In this document: positions 9,598-17,920 of the stretch, one piece after another
Numbering within the stretch: position 1 is the stretch's first letter
Layout of the letters: every line of letters begins with the position of its first letter
Assembly: GCF_003259175.1 (NCBI RefSeq)
Contig: NZ_QGOK01000005.1
Location: 124,001 to 188,000 of the forward strand
DNA length: 64,000 nt
DNA from: Marinomonas shanghaiensis
GTDB lineage: Bacteria > Pseudomonadota > Gammaproteobacteria > Pseudomonadales > Marinomonadaceae
Reading direction: 5' to 3'
Program-made: the position numbers and the translations under genes
The notes under the pieces: generated by a model
What the model was told of the DNA's origin: nothing
Databases searched by the model: none
What the model saw: only the letters and a program-made list of their open reading frames with translations

Positions 9598-9633
9598 TCT
9601 TTTTTAGCGACATGCAGTTCTCGCTAAAAAAGA
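9598..9633. promoter_or_regulatory. 13-bp perfect inverted repeat in a divergent promoter region
   Basis: TCTTTTTTAGCGA (9598-9610) and TCGCTAAAAAAGA (9621-9633) are exact reverse complements around a 10-base spacer. It looks like a bidirectional intrinsic terminator, yet no annotated transcript ends here: pepSY reads away on the left and ohrR on the right. It could end an antisense or leader RNA, or be an operator. Confidence 0.6.
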
Positions 9634-9649
9634 GTAGAATTCTTAATCA

Positions 9650-9661
9650 TTATCGCCATAA
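9650..9661. promoter_or_regulatory. OhrR-type operator-like site upstream of ohrR
   Basis: TTATCGCCATAA differs by one base from the perfect palindrome TTATCGCGATAA found near ohr. It sits 28 bp before the ohrR start, which suits autoregulation. Confidence 0.6.
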
Positions 9662-9689
9662 CAATTGGCGCAACTATGCATGAGAACGT

Positions 9690-10142
9690 ATGACTTCTGA
9701 CAATTCTTTACTCCCTAATAACCCATTATTGCTCGACAATCAGTTGTGCTTTGCCCTGTATTCGACGTCTTTAGCAATGACTCAGTTCTACAAAGAGCCT
9801 CTTTCCGCCATTGGTTTGACGTATCCTCAATATACGGTCATGTTGATTTTATGGGAGCAAGACGGCGTGAGTTTGAAACACATTAGTGATGCGCTTGGGC
9901 AAAAGTCTGGTGCGTTGACGCCAGTGATAAAGCGCATGGAAGCGGATGGTTTGGTTAAGCGTTTGCGCGGTGTAGACGATGACCGTAGCCTGAGTATTGC
10001 TCTGACTGAAAAAGGTAAAACATTGCGTGAACAAGGCTTAGATGTGAACCGCTGCGTTGCCCAAGCCTGTGGAATGAACATGGATGACGTTGTCGCTTTG
10101 CGTGAGCAACTGGTGGCTCTTAGAAATAAATTGATAAAATAA
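9690..10142 (+). CDS. ohrR: MarR-family organic hydroperoxide sensor-repressor OhrR
   Basis: 150 aa winged-helix MarR protein. The peroxidatic Cys is C20 in DNQLCFALYS, the conserved OhrR position, and C122/C127 near the C-terminus make it a likely 2-Cys type, as in Xanthomonas OhrR. The HTH is around SLKHISDALGQKSGALTPVI and the wing is RLRGVDDDRSLSIALT. It represses ohr until Cys oxidation by organic peroxides releases DNA. It lies just upstream of ohr on the same strand with a terminator between them and operator-like palindromes on both sides. Confidence 0.95.
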   Translation: MTSDNSLLPNNPLLLDNQLCFALYSTSLAMTQFYKEPLSAIGLTYPQYTVMLILWEQDGVSLKHISDALGQKSGALTPVIKRMEADGLVKRLRGVDDDRSLSIALTEKGKTLREQGLDVNRCVAQACGMNMDDVVALREQLVALRNKLIK

Positions 10143-10158
10143 CACTTGCGCAATAATA

Positions 10159-10172
10159 GTTATCGCGATAAC
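10159..10172. promoter_or_regulatory. Palindromic OhrR-operator candidate, copy 1
   Basis: GTTATCGCGATAAC is a perfect 14-bp palindrome 17 bp after the ohrR stop and ahead of the ohrR terminator. Its core is repeated at 10218. Confidence 0.65.
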
Positions 10173-10184
10173 ATAAATCCATTA

Positions 10185-10205
10185 GCTCAGGTAACTGAGC
10201 TTTTA
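10185..10205 (+). terminator. Rho-independent terminator of ohrR
   Basis: GCTCAG-GTAA-CTGAGC followed by TTTTA: a six-bp stem closed by a GNRA-type GUAA loop, with a short U-tract. It separates ohrR from ohr, so ohr is read mainly from its own promoter. Confidence 0.75.
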
Positions 10206-10217
10206 TTTCACCTAATA

Positions 10218-10246
10218 GTTATCGCGATAATCATTATCTAGATAAC
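10218..10246. promoter_or_regulatory. Paired OhrR-operator candidates in the ohr promoter
   Basis: GTTATCGCGATAAT (10218-10231) and ATTATCTAGATAAC (10233-10246) are adjacent palindromic sites of the TTATC-N2-GATAA type, 27 bp before the ohr ATG. Tandem sites suggest cooperative repression. Confidence 0.7.
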
Positions 10247-10273
10247 AAACTGTATCATTCTAGGAGCAATATT

Positions 10274-10696
10274 ATGCAAGCAATTTATAGTGCAACAGCA
10301 ACGTCTACTGGTGGCCGCGATGGTCGTTCGATTTCATCTGATAACAAATTGGATCTTGCTCTTAGCACGCCAAAAGAGTTGGGCGGCGCTGGCGGTGAAG
10401 GGACGAACCCAGAGCAACTTTTTGCCGCAGGTTATTCTGCTTGTTTCATTGGTGCATTGAAATTGGTCGCATCTCAGCAGAAAGTAAAAGTGCCTAATGA
10501 TGTTAATGTCACGGCGACTATCGGTATCGGCGCGAACACCAAAGGCGAAGGTTTCACTATCTGCGCTGATTTGGAAGTGAATGTTCCTGGAGTTGAAAAA
10601 GACGTTGTTGAGCAATTGGTTGAAGCGGCTCATAAGGTTTGCCCATACTCAAATGCAACGCGCGGCAACATCGATGTGAACTTTACGATTGTCTAA
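10274..10696 (+). CDS. ohr: Organic hydroperoxide reductase Ohr
   Basis: 140 aa OsmC/Ohr-fold thiol peroxidase that reduces organic hydroperoxides using lipoylated proteins. The catalytic pair is C57 in GYSACFIGA and C123 in [13 protein letters not shown]; the [12 protein letters not shown] stretch holds the conserved Glu of the active site. The start has a TAGGAG ribosome site. It is preceded by ohrR and by tandem palindromic operators. Confidence 0.97.
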   Translation: MQAIYSATATSTGGRDGRSISSDNKLDLALSTPKELGGAGGEGTNPEQLFAAGYSACFIGALKLVASQQKVKVPNDVNVTATIGIGANTKGEGFTICADLEVNVPGVEKDVVEQLVEAAHKVCPYSNATRGNIDVNFTIV

Positions 10697-11082
10697 AACA
10701 TACGAAAGACAGATATAGATCAGTGTTGGTAAAAATGTACTCAAAATGTCTACGAAACCTACTATGAAGAAGAGGTAAAGTAATGTAATCTGCAAGTAGG
10801 TTAGGCTAAGGAAGCATCTGCAAAACGGACTTTTGAGTACATCTTCATAACTCATTTCTTGAGAGTATATTTTGATTTCCCTTGTCCAAGGGGAATGTAT
10901 TCTTGTCCTTGTTGTGTGTTTTTCTCTCTACCGTAACGCTCCTCTCTTTATGCTGGGCGGCATTTTAATTTTATTGTCACTCTTAACATATAGGCTTTGA
11001 ATGGCGGACTTTCTGTTATTTTCTCAATGCCAGAAAATACCCCTGAGTTTCTAAAGACAATTTACATATAAGGATATGGTCT
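10697..11082. other. Intergenic region with nested inverted repeats
   Basis: 386 bp without a credible gene between ohr and the chemoreceptor. Its first half holds two nested inverted repeats (10735-10842, listed separately). The second half, about 10860-11040, is AT-rich with no motif I can name beyond presumed promoter sequence for the chemoreceptor. Confidence 0.6.
10735..10842. repeat. Nested inverted-repeat element, about 108 bp
   Basis: The outer arms ATGTACTCAAAA (10735-10746) and TTTTGAGTACAT (10831-10842) are perfect complements. The inner arms AACCTACT (10756-10763) and AGTAGGTT (10795-10802) are also perfect. It could be a MITE-like remnant or a structured RNA in the ohr 3' region; no target duplication is evident. 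Confidence 0.55.
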
Positions 11083-12969
11083 ATGAAATTTACCTTAAAA
11101 AATAGAATTCTGTTTTTTACTTTGTGTCTTATTCTTGTCATTTCAGGGGTGTTAACTTGGAATGGTTACAGCCGATTCAGTTCATTCAATAGCGAATATG
11201 CTCTCGAAAACCAAAAAGTAGAAACCATCTTGGTGGCGGCGGCGTTAGAGCAAAATATCAATTCTTACTTTGGTGCCTTGCAAAGCTTCCATGTCGATTT
11301 TAACGACGACTTAACTTTTGCCAACGAAAAACAAGTCACTGAAGCATTGGCTTTATTAAAAAGCACCAATCCTGCTATTCAGGCTGCTTTTGTGGCACTA
11401 AAAAGTGGTCTTTCTTTTGAGGGCGATCGTTTTTTCCCCGGATTCAATGCTAAAGACTTAAAAAAAGAATGGTATGTCAGGGCATTTGCAGGTGAAAAAA
11501 ACATCATAACGAAAGCCTACTTTGGTGAGGGTGAACAGGCGGATGTGTTTGCTCTGGCTTCGCCAATTTACCGTGATGGCAATGTTATTGCTGTTGTTTG
11601 TGTCACTCTTAAGGTATCTGAACTCACTACTTTTATTGAAGGGTTGACGGAGAAAAATCAGCTTTTTGTGTTTGATGAGGGCGGTTATGTTGTTTCGGCT
11701 CCGCAAAAAGAGCTATTGGGTAAAAATATTTACCAAATACGCCCTGATTATTCAAAGTTTAATGGCAATAACCCCGTGCTGCACTACAGCATCAATGGTC
11801 GTGATGTGACAGCATTTGAGGGAAAGCTGCAGAATCGAAACTGGAAAGTGGTGTCTTATAATTTGGATGACGAGATTTCGGCTCCCAGTCAAAGTATGTT
11901 AATCGGTTCTATTTCTATCTTTTTTGCTCTGGTTATCGTCTCACTTTGTATTGTGTATTACGGTGTAGTAAATCTGGTTTACAAGCCTATTGGCGGTGAG
12001 CCGACAGAAATATCCGATATTATTTCACGTATAGCGAAAGGCGATTTGTCGCAAAGATTACAAAATAACGGTAATGAAACGGGAATTTATGCGTCGATTA
12101 TTACGCTAAATCAGAAGCTCTCAGAGATCATTCGTGGCAGCCTGTCCATTTCGGATAATGTGGCTTCTGCTTCTGAAGAATTAACCTTGGTCATGAAAAG
12201 CACGGCAGATAATTCTGCCGAAGAATTAAAAGAAGTTGAGTCCATTGCCAATGCGGTCAATGAATTGTCCAATGCTTCTGAAGAAGTCAGTGCAAACGCC
12301 GTTCAGGCGGAAGACAAAGCGAATAAGGCCATAGAAAGTGTGACAAAGGGCCATCAAGGTCTACAAAAATCCATCGATTTAACTCATAGCATTAATACCA
12401 CGTTTAATGAAACCGCCAGTATGATCGCCAAATTGCGAGACGAAACACTGAACATTGGCGAAGTCACTAATGTTATTAGCGCTATTTCTGAACAGACCAA
12501 TTTATTGGCGCTTAATGCCGCCATTGAGGCCGCTCGTGCTGGAGAGCAGGGTCGAGGCTTTGCGGTGGTGGCAGATGAAGTTCGTAGTCTTGCAGCGAAA
12601 ACACAAGCCTCTACCGCCACTATTCAGGCAATCATCGCGACCTTGCAAGATCAGTCCAAGAAAGCCAATGACAACATGGTTGAAAATGTAAAAGCGATTC
12701 AGGCGTCGGTGGCGTTATCAGAACATGTTAAGCGTTCTTTTGACGAGCTTTCTACTTATGTCCGCGCCATTTCAGATATCAATACACTGGTGGCGGCCGC
12801 TTCTCAGGAACAGTTTAATGTCACGGCTGATATCAATAAAAATACTGCCAATACAGTTGATCTAGTTAATCAGAACGTGTCTGCGATTAATCAAACTCAA
12901 CAGGCCGCAAAGGAGCTTGCTCAGTTGGCGCTAAGCCAAAAAGAGACGCTTTCTTTTTTTAAACATTAA
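11083..12969 (+). CDS. Methyl-accepting chemotaxis protein with periplasmic dCache domain
   Basis: 628 aa. TM1 at about 9-28, a periplasmic region of about 250 residues with Cache features ([13 protein letters not shown], then [19 protein letters not shown]), TM2 at about 280-305, HAMP at about 310-350, then a cytoplasmic signalling hairpin with the tip [19 protein letters not shown] and [12 protein letters not shown]. It senses a small ligand, often an amino acid or organic acid in this class, and controls CheA. It is monocistronic. The Cache motif does not let me name the ligand. Confidence 0.93.
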   Translation: MKFTLKNRILFFTLCLILVISGVLTWNGYSRFSSFNSEYALENQKVETILVAAALEQNINSYFGALQSFHVDFNDDLTFANEKQVTEALALLKSTNPAIQAAFVALKSGLSFEGDRFFPGFNAKDLKKEWYVRAFAGEKNIITKAYFGEGEQADVFALASPIYRDGNVIAVVCVTLKVSELTTFIEGLTEKNQLFVFDEGGYVVSAPQKELLGKNIYQIRPDYSKFNGNNPVLHYSINGRDVTAFEGKLQNRNWKVVSYNLDDEISAPSQSMLIGSISIFFALVIVSLCIVYYGVVNLVYKPIGGEPTEISDIISRIAKGDLSQRLQNNGNETGIYASIITLNQKLSEIIRGSLSISDNVASASEELTLVMKSTADNSAEELKEVESIANAVNELSNASEEVSANAVQAEDKANKAIESVTKGHQGLQKSIDLTHSINTTFNETASMIAKLRDETLNIGEVTNVISAISEQTNLLALNAAIEAARAGEQGRGFAVVADEVRSLAAKTQASTATIQAIIATLQDQSKKANDNMVENVKAIQASVALSEHVKRSFDELSTYVRAISDINTLVAAASQEQFNVTADINKNTANTVDLVNQNVSAINQTQQAAKELAQLALSQKETLSFFKH

Positions 12970-13038
12970 TGGCAGCGGCCAGACTAGCTAAATAGTTTTG
13001 TGTAATAACGCAACGGATTTATTAGGGAGTATAGGGAA

Positions 13039-14139
13039 ATGGAAAGAGTCAATCCAATCGGGTTACTTACGGAAGAGACGTCAAATTCTCGTCGTGATTT
13101 CTTCAAAAAAACGGCGGCGCTGTCTGGTTTTGCACTAGGCAGTTCTGCGTTATCGGGCAAGCTTTTGGCAGAGCCATTGAGCCTGAATTATCCTGATGAG
13201 CATGTAGAGATACTCGATGAGAGCTTTTCGAAGTACCGTCTTTTTAATGCCAGTGTTGAGCGATTAGCAACGGGAATGCGCTGGGCAGAAGGCCCTGTTT
13301 GGATTGGTGATGGTCGTTATTTATTGGTCAGCGATATTGCCAATAATTGCATTATGCGTTGGGACGAAATCACCAATCAGTTTAATGTTTACCGTCATAA
13401 ATCCAACTATTCAAATGGCTTATGTCGAGATCTTGAGGGGCGACTGATTGCTTGTGAAGGTTCGACAACAGATACCGAAGGTCGCCGAGTAACAAGAACT
13501 GAGCATAACGGCAAAGTGACGGTATTGGCCGATAATTTTCAAGGGAAGCGTTTTAACTCGCCCAATGATGCTGTGGTTAAGCGTGATGGTTCGATCTGGT
13601 TTACCGACCCTCCATTCCAAGCAGGCAGTATGTATGAAGGGCATATTATCAAGACGGAACTCCCCGACGCGGTATACCGTATTGATGGTAAAACGGGGGC
13701 GTTAACTCAGGTTATTAATAATCTAGCTGGACCAAACGGTCTGTGTTTTTCGCCAGATGAATCCGTTTTATACGTGGTTGAATGCTCTTCACAACCCAGA
13801 AAAGTGTGGGCATATGATGTTATGTCTAATGGCAGCCTTGGCCAACGCAAAGCAATTATTTCAGACATTCCTCACGCTGCGTTCGACGGTATTAAATGTG
13901 ATCAAGACGGTAATCTATGGTGTGGTTGGGGAAGTGATGGTTCGGCAGGGCTAAATCCTCAAGCACTCAATGGCGTTATGGTGTTCAATAATAAAGGCAA
14001 GCCTATTGGTCATATTAGGCTGCCTGAATATTGTGCCAATATTTGTTTTGGTGGGACGGAAGGCAATCGGTTATTTATGGCGTGTTCGCACTCTATTTAT
14101 GCTTTGTACGTTAACACTCGAGGGGCTACCTTTGTTTGA
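13039..14139 (+). CDS. Tat-exported SMP-30/gluconolactonase-like protein
   Basis: 366 aa. The N-terminus carries a twin-arginine signal, SRRDFFKKTAALSGFALG (residues about 18-35), so it is folded before export. The six-bladed beta-propeller has the metal-site signatures AEGPVW, FNSPNDAVV and GPNGLCFSPDE of the SMP-30/lactonase family, which hydrolyses sugar lactones. It is followed at 61 bp by the pterin dehydratase gene. The exact lactone is unknown. GAG and GGGA ribosome-site bases precede the ATG. Confidence 0.9.
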   Translation: MERVNPIGLLTEETSNSRRDFFKKTAALSGFALGSSALSGKLLAEPLSLNYPDEHVEILDESFSKYRLFNASVERLATGMRWAEGPVWIGDGRYLLVSDIANNCIMRWDEITNQFNVYRHKSNYSNGLCRDLEGRLIACEGSTTDTEGRRVTRTEHNGKVTVLADNFQGKRFNSPNDAVVKRDGSIWFTDPPFQAGSMYEGHIIKTELPDAVYRIDGKTGALTQVINNLAGPNGLCFSPDESVLYVVECSSQPRKVWAYDVMSNGSLGQRKAIISDIPHAAFDGIKCDQDGNLWCGWGSDGSAGLNPQALNGVMVFNNKGKPIGHIRLPEYCANICFGGTEGNRLFMACSHSIYALYVNTRGATFV

Positions 14140-14200
14140 TATCAATTTAGTCATCAAGCCGCTAGACTGGTATTTTGTATCTGCATAGAGGCGTAAACGC

Positions 14201-14509
14201 ATGACACATCGAAAACTCGAACCGCATGAGATAGCGCAAGCACTCAATCAATTAAACACAGAAACGTCAAACGTGTGGGTGATAGAAGACGAAAAACTCA
14301 GTAAGACGTTTACATTCAAAGACTTTCAGCATGCTTTTGGTTTTATGACCCTGTGTGCTCTTTATGCTGAAAAACAAGACCATCACCCAGAATGGTTTAA
14401 TGTGTACAACAAGGTCAAGGTACAGCTCACAACCCATGACGTGTCGGGCATTTCTAAAAAAGACATTGATCTTGCCGAAAAAATGGAAGCCTTTGCATTG
14501 TCGGTGTAA
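14201..14509 (+). CDS. phhB: Pterin-4a-carbinolamine dehydratase
   Basis: 102 aa, the full length of the family. It dehydrates 4a-hydroxytetrahydrobiopterin, recycling the cofactor of aromatic amino acid hydroxylases. The signature [15 protein letters not shown] with the His pair, followed by [17 protein letters not shown], is diagnostic. phhA (phenylalanine hydroxylase), its usual partner, is not in the window. It may be cotranscribed with the SMP-30 gene upstream. Confidence 0.95.
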   Translation: MTHRKLEPHEIAQALNQLNTETSNVWVIEDEKLSKTFTFKDFQHAFGFMTLCALYAEKQDHHPEWFNVYNKVKVQLTTHDVSGISKKDIDLAEKMEAFALSV

Positions 14510-14548
14510 CCAATAACACTCGACAATGCGGAGGCTTACGGCTTTGTT

Positions 14549-15115
14549 TTAATGAGTCAGAATCGCCGCTAATAACTGGCTTGAAGTGGGGACGAGGCCA
14601 AGCTTGATATCAAAAGGCTTGAAGACTTTATTGATGATGTCTGCGGTATAATTGCCTTTATCGTTTTCGATTTCTGATAAGGTTTTACGAGAGACACCAG
14701 AGAGCTTGGTAAAGGCGTCTTGTCTTAGGCCTAGTACATCCACTCGTAGCTCTCGTAAGGCTTGTCCTTGAGTCATCTCATCTAATAACAAACGTTTGAT
14801 GATTTGGTTAATGGCGATCAGCTGTTCTTCTTTGCTCATGGGTTGCAGGTTTTTTGATGCCCGCTGCCTTATCGAGGTATTTGGGGCTTTTTCTTCCTCT
14901 GGTTTTGCAACAACAGAGTCAATCTTGTACTGTTTTTTAGGCACATTTTTCGATGAAATTGTGTGTTTAGACGTCGTCTCTTTGTGGTGTTTCTGTTCCT
15001 TAACCTCTTTTTTTGTTTCCAGCTTTGACTGTTTCTTTTTTAACTCACTTTTTTTGGCTTTGGTTTTATGCTTCTTTAGTGGCTGAGCACTATCTAACTG
15101 TTCTTTCATCTTCAT
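14549..15115 (-). CDS. XRE-family HTH protein with Lys-rich disordered N-terminus
   Basis: 188 aa. Residues 1-75 are highly basic and low complexity, with repeated KK, KHK and KKE blocks, and look disordered. The C-terminal third (about 105-185) is a Cro/C1-type HTH: LRELRVDVLGLRQDAFTKLS, then GVSRKTLSEIENDKGN and IINKVFKPFDIKLGL. The tail resembles histone H1-like basic extensions and probably boosts nonspecific DNA binding. No toxin partner is adjacent, since the neighbours are on the opposite strand. Target genes are unknown. Confidence 0.75.
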   Translation of the reverse strand: MKMKEQLDSAQPLKKHKTKAKKSELKKKQSKLETKKEVKEQKHHKETTSKHTISSKNVPKKQYKIDSVVAKPEEEKAPNTSIRQRASKNLQPMSKEEQLIAINQIIKRLLLDEMTQGQALRELRVDVLGLRQDAFTKLSGVSRKTLSEIENDKGNYTADIINKVFKPFDIKLGLVPTSSQLLAAILTH

Positions 15116-15252
15116 TTTGTCGTCTCCGTAAACTTCAAGAAAAACGAGGTGAACACCGCGAATACCATCAGAGTACAGAGCTAATATGACAGATAAGTAA
15201 CAATAAATGCTAGAAACCGTTTTGTTTTATGAAACGGTATGCTGAACGTGCT

Positions 15253-15283
15253 TTATCAGGTCCTCCATCCTGTTTTAGGACGC
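15253..15283 (+). promoter_or_regulatory. Shared promoter motif, copy 1 (hydrolase)
   Basis: TTATCA is followed 12 bases later by CCTGTTTTAGGACGC. The same motif, with 14 of the last 15 bases equal, lies upstream of the DUF805 gene (17452-17486), at a similar distance (about 61 and 67 bp) from the next start. It is probably a binding site of the AraC-type regulator at 16358. Confidence 0.6.
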
Positions 15284-15344
15284 TTTAACGTGTTTTTTCT
15301 TTCACACTGATTTTTTTAAAAGCACTTTGAAAGGAGACATCACT

Positions 15345-16361
15345 ATGAAGCGTTTCGCGATTTTTATCCTATTTTCAGCCTGTTGGGTGCCACATGCTTT
15401 TGCCTATTCGGTGGGGTTTGATCAGGTTCCGTTGTACGCAGACAGCGATAGGCCAGTGAAAGCCAGTGTTTGGTATCCTTCACAGACGACATTTCCCGTG
15501 GAAAGAATCGCGGAAAATGCGGCGTTTTTGGGAACCAATGTAGTTCGAGTGGGAACACCAATGCCGGGGCAATTTCCTCTAGTAGTGATTTCTCATGGTT
15601 ATCGTGGCAATTGGCGCAATCAAAATTGGCTAGCAACAAAACTGGCACAAGAGGGTTATGTCGTGGCATCGCTTGACCATCCTGGAACCACGTCGTTTGA
15701 TCATTCGCCACAAGCCGCGGCTCAGTGGTGGCAACGCGCTGGAGACTTATCGCGCTTGTTGGATTGGTTGTTGAATGAGTCTTATCTATTGCCAAATATC
15801 GATGCTAACAATGTCACCGCTATTGGTCATTCATTGGGCGGCTGGACGGTGATGCTGCTGGCGGGAGCTCAATTTGATCGTGATCAGCTAAAGCAAGAAT
15901 GCGGTCTGAACGCGAGTCCTCGTGTGTGTGGCTTGATGCCAGAACTTGGTTTGGATCAACTCCAAATCGGCGAACCATCGGGCGGTTTGCAAGATACGCG
16001 AATAAAGCGAGTGGTTTCATTGGATTTAGGTTTAGCGCGTAGCTTGTCACGTCAGAGTTTACAAGCATTTACTACCCCGACTTTAATTCTTGCGGCGGGC
16101 GTAGATATCGGCGATTTACCGCAAACCGAGGAATCGGGTTTTCTTGCACACTATATCCCCGCCAAAAATCGTCGATACATTGTCTACCCAGACGCCGCGC
16201 ACTTTAGTTTTATGCAGCTGTGCAAACCCAATGCTATTGCTATGCTAGAAGAGGAAGTGCCGGGGGATGGCATTGTTTGCCAAGACGGTAATGAGCGATC
16301 TCGGGATGAACTTCATCAAGTGATGTATCGGGATATTATGCACTTTCTCAAAACGTCTTAA
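15345..16361 (+). CDS. Secreted alpha/beta hydrolase (PAF-acetylhydrolase/dienelactone-hydrolase-like)
   Basis: 338 aa from ATG 15345, placed by the AAAGGAG site at 15330-15336. A signal peptide ends at AHAFAYS-like residues near 20. The alpha/beta fold is shown by the oxyanion region VISHGYRGN, the nucleophile elbow AIGHSLGGW (Ser near residue 165) and a late DAAHFSF with the catalytic His. Cys residues around 185-195 may form a disulphide. Secreted relatives hydrolyse short-chain esters or phospholipids. Its stop codon overlaps, in TTAA, the stop of the convergent AraC gene. Confidence 0.85.
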   Translation: MKRFAIFILFSACWVPHAFAYSVGFDQVPLYADSDRPVKASVWYPSQTTFPVERIAENAAFLGTNVVRVGTPMPGQFPLVVISHGYRGNWRNQNWLATKLAQEGYVVASLDHPGTTSFDHSPQAAAQWWQRAGDLSRLLDWLLNESYLLPNIDANNVTAIGHSLGGWTVMLLAGAQFDRDQLKQECGLNASPRVCGLMPELGLDQLQIGEPSGGLQDTRIKRVVSLDLGLARSLSRQSLQAFTTPTLILAAGVDIGDLPQTEESGFLAHYIPAKNRRYIVYPDAAHFSFMQLCKPNAIAMLEEEVPGDGIVCQDGNERSRDELHQVMYRDIMHFLKTS

Positions 16362-17404
16362 CCTTTCATATTAGCGCGCCGAAAGGCGCTCGGTGTTTGT
16401 TGCGCTACCCGAGAAAACTCTCGGTGAAAGTTAGACTTTGTCTGAAAGCCAGAATCCAAATAGATTTGGGTGATGGCTTTATCGGTTGTCAGCAGCAGCG
16501 TTTTGGCGCGTTCAATACGGTATTCGTTCACCACTTGTGAAATGTTGCGACCGTAAACTTGATTGATGGCAGCAGAGATTTGACGTGCTGGAATGCAGGC
16601 TTTGCGTGCCAGTCTATCGAGTGTTAAGTCTGGATCGAGAAACACTTCTTTGGTGCTAAGTAGCACTTCTATTTTGTGTACTATGTCTTTCACTTCATCC
16701 TCGCTCAACAGCGGCTGAGCTTTGTCTTTTCCCTTCTCGATGGCGTGTGTTTCTTCTTTACCGTATGGTTCGCTCACGCTCGGAGCCAGGCTCAAGCTCA
16801 TCATAATGACGGCGATAGAAAGCACAGGCAGTAATACAGCGTGACCAATGGCGAGAATAATCAGCGCATGTTCGCCAGCGAAAAAATAAAAATCGATGGC
16901 TAACGCCCCGTCAATAACAGCAGACATCAATAGCATGGCACCTGCAATGCGTTCGGCTTTTAAAGCGTTGTCGATGTCTGATAAGCGTACTTTTTCTGGA
17001 AGGTTGGATGTTTTTAATGAGGACCGAATCAGAGCAATACCATAACCTAGGTAAAGGAGCGTTAAGACCGGGTCTAAAGGCGGTCGCCAAAAGGGATAAG
17101 TAAAAGACGCCAAAATGACAAAAATAGGGGGCAAAAAGTGCCATACCTTGAGCTTATGAGTTTGGTGGGCACTGGAAAAACAGTACCAAGCAGTAATCGG
17201 TATACAGGATGCCAAAATAGGTTGAATAAGGCGAAAGAGGGAATAATCAAAGGTCCAGCGTAACCCCACCACGGTTGTTGTGAGCGCACATAAGGCGATA
17301 AAGACAAACGCCGATTGTGTGGATTCTTCTCGGCGCATAAAGAGCAAAAACGCCAAAATAGACAATAATAGAGCAACCACAAAAGGCAAGGGAATGGCGA
17401 TCAT
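16358..17404 (-). CDS. AraC-family regulator with N-terminal membrane domain
   Basis: 348 aa from ATG 17404, with CGGAG seven bases ahead; an ATG 21 bp upstream is less likely. Residues 1-210 hold about seven hydrophobic segments, a membrane-sensor module also seen in other AraC proteins. The C-terminus (about 245-345) has the two AraC helix-turn-helices: LTLDRLARKACIPARQISAA and ITQIYLDSGFQTKSNFHREF. It probably responds to a membrane-exposed signal. The shared motif upstream of the hydrolase and DUF805 genes is the best candidate operator. Confidence 0.88.
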   Translation of the reverse strand: MIAIPLPFVVALLLSILAFLLFMRREESTQSAFVFIALCALTTTVVGLRWTFDYSLFRLIQPILASCIPITAWYCFSSAHQTHKLKVWHFLPPIFVILASFTYPFWRPPLDPVLTLLYLGYGIALIRSSLKTSNLPEKVRLSDIDNALKAERIAGAMLLMSAVIDGALAIDFYFFAGEHALIILAIGHAVLLPVLSIAVIMMSLSLAPSVSEPYGKEETHAIEKGKDKAQPLLSEDEVKDIVHKIEVLLSTKEVFLDPDLTLDRLARKACIPARQISAAINQVYGRNISQVVNEYRIERAKTLLLTTDKAITQIYLDSGFQTKSNFHREFSRVAQQTPSAFRRANMKG

Positions 17405-17451
17405 TTTGACTCCGTTTTTTATCACTCAGGCCTTTATTATGTCCTAGATCC

Positions 17452-17486
17452 TTATCAAGATCGTCCTTAAACCTGATTTAGGACGC
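17452..17486 (+). promoter_or_regulatory. Shared promoter motif, copy 2 (AraC/DUF805 divergon)
   Basis: TTATCA is followed by a GTCCTTAAA / TTTAGGAC near-palindrome ending in CCTGATTTAGGACGC, matching 15253-15283. It is 47 bp from the AraC start and 67 bp from the DUF805 start. Confidence 0.6.
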
Positions 17487-17553
17487 GAATCTTTTTTTTG
17501 CAACGTACTTTTAAGTCTTCAATAACCCTTTGGGTTAATTAAAGGAGAAAAGT

Positions 17554-17907
17554 ATGAATGAGTATTTTGATGCGTGGAAGCGTTATGCGCAATTTTCTGG
17601 ACGGGCATCGCTAAAAGCATTTTGGGTGTTTTTTTTGGTGAACGGTTTTATCTCGGTTGTGTTTGTCGTGTCGGAATTAGCCTTTCCATCGACATGGCGA
17701 ATAGAGGCGCTTTACAGCGTATTGGTTTTGCTGCCTATGTTGTCTTTGACTGTACGTAGGCTGCGTGACACAAACCGTTCCGCTTGGTGGTTGCTGGTGG
17801 TCTTGGTACCTGCGATAGGCATGCTTATTTTGTTGGTGCTATTGGCCTTACCCAGTGAGCCGAATAAGGATTTTGGTCATTATCCACAAAACAACGCCAT
17901 GCTATAA
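17554..17907 (+). CDS. DUF805 small membrane protein
   Basis: 117 aa. The DUF805 signature is clear: WKRYAQFSGRASLKAFW at the N-terminus, LTVRRLRDTNRSAWW in the middle and PNKDFGHYP at the end. There are three to four TM segments. The function of the family is unknown, and members occur near stress and envelope genes. AAAGGAG is a strong ribosome site. It is followed after 13 bp by a secreted protein gene, forming a two-gene unit downstream of the shared AraC motif. Confidence 0.88.
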   Translation: MNEYFDAWKRYAQFSGRASLKAFWVFFLVNGFISVVFVVSELAFPSTWRIEALYSVLVLLPMLSLTVRRLRDTNRSAWWLLVVLVPAIGMLILLVLLALPSEPNKDFGHYPQNNAML

Positions 17908-17920
17908 ACAGGAACTAAAT

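Noticed and set aside
14796..15086. 96-codon Cys/Phe-rich frame opposite the Lys-rich XRE gene
   Set aside because: Its composition is the mirror of the Lys codons on the other strand; an artefact.
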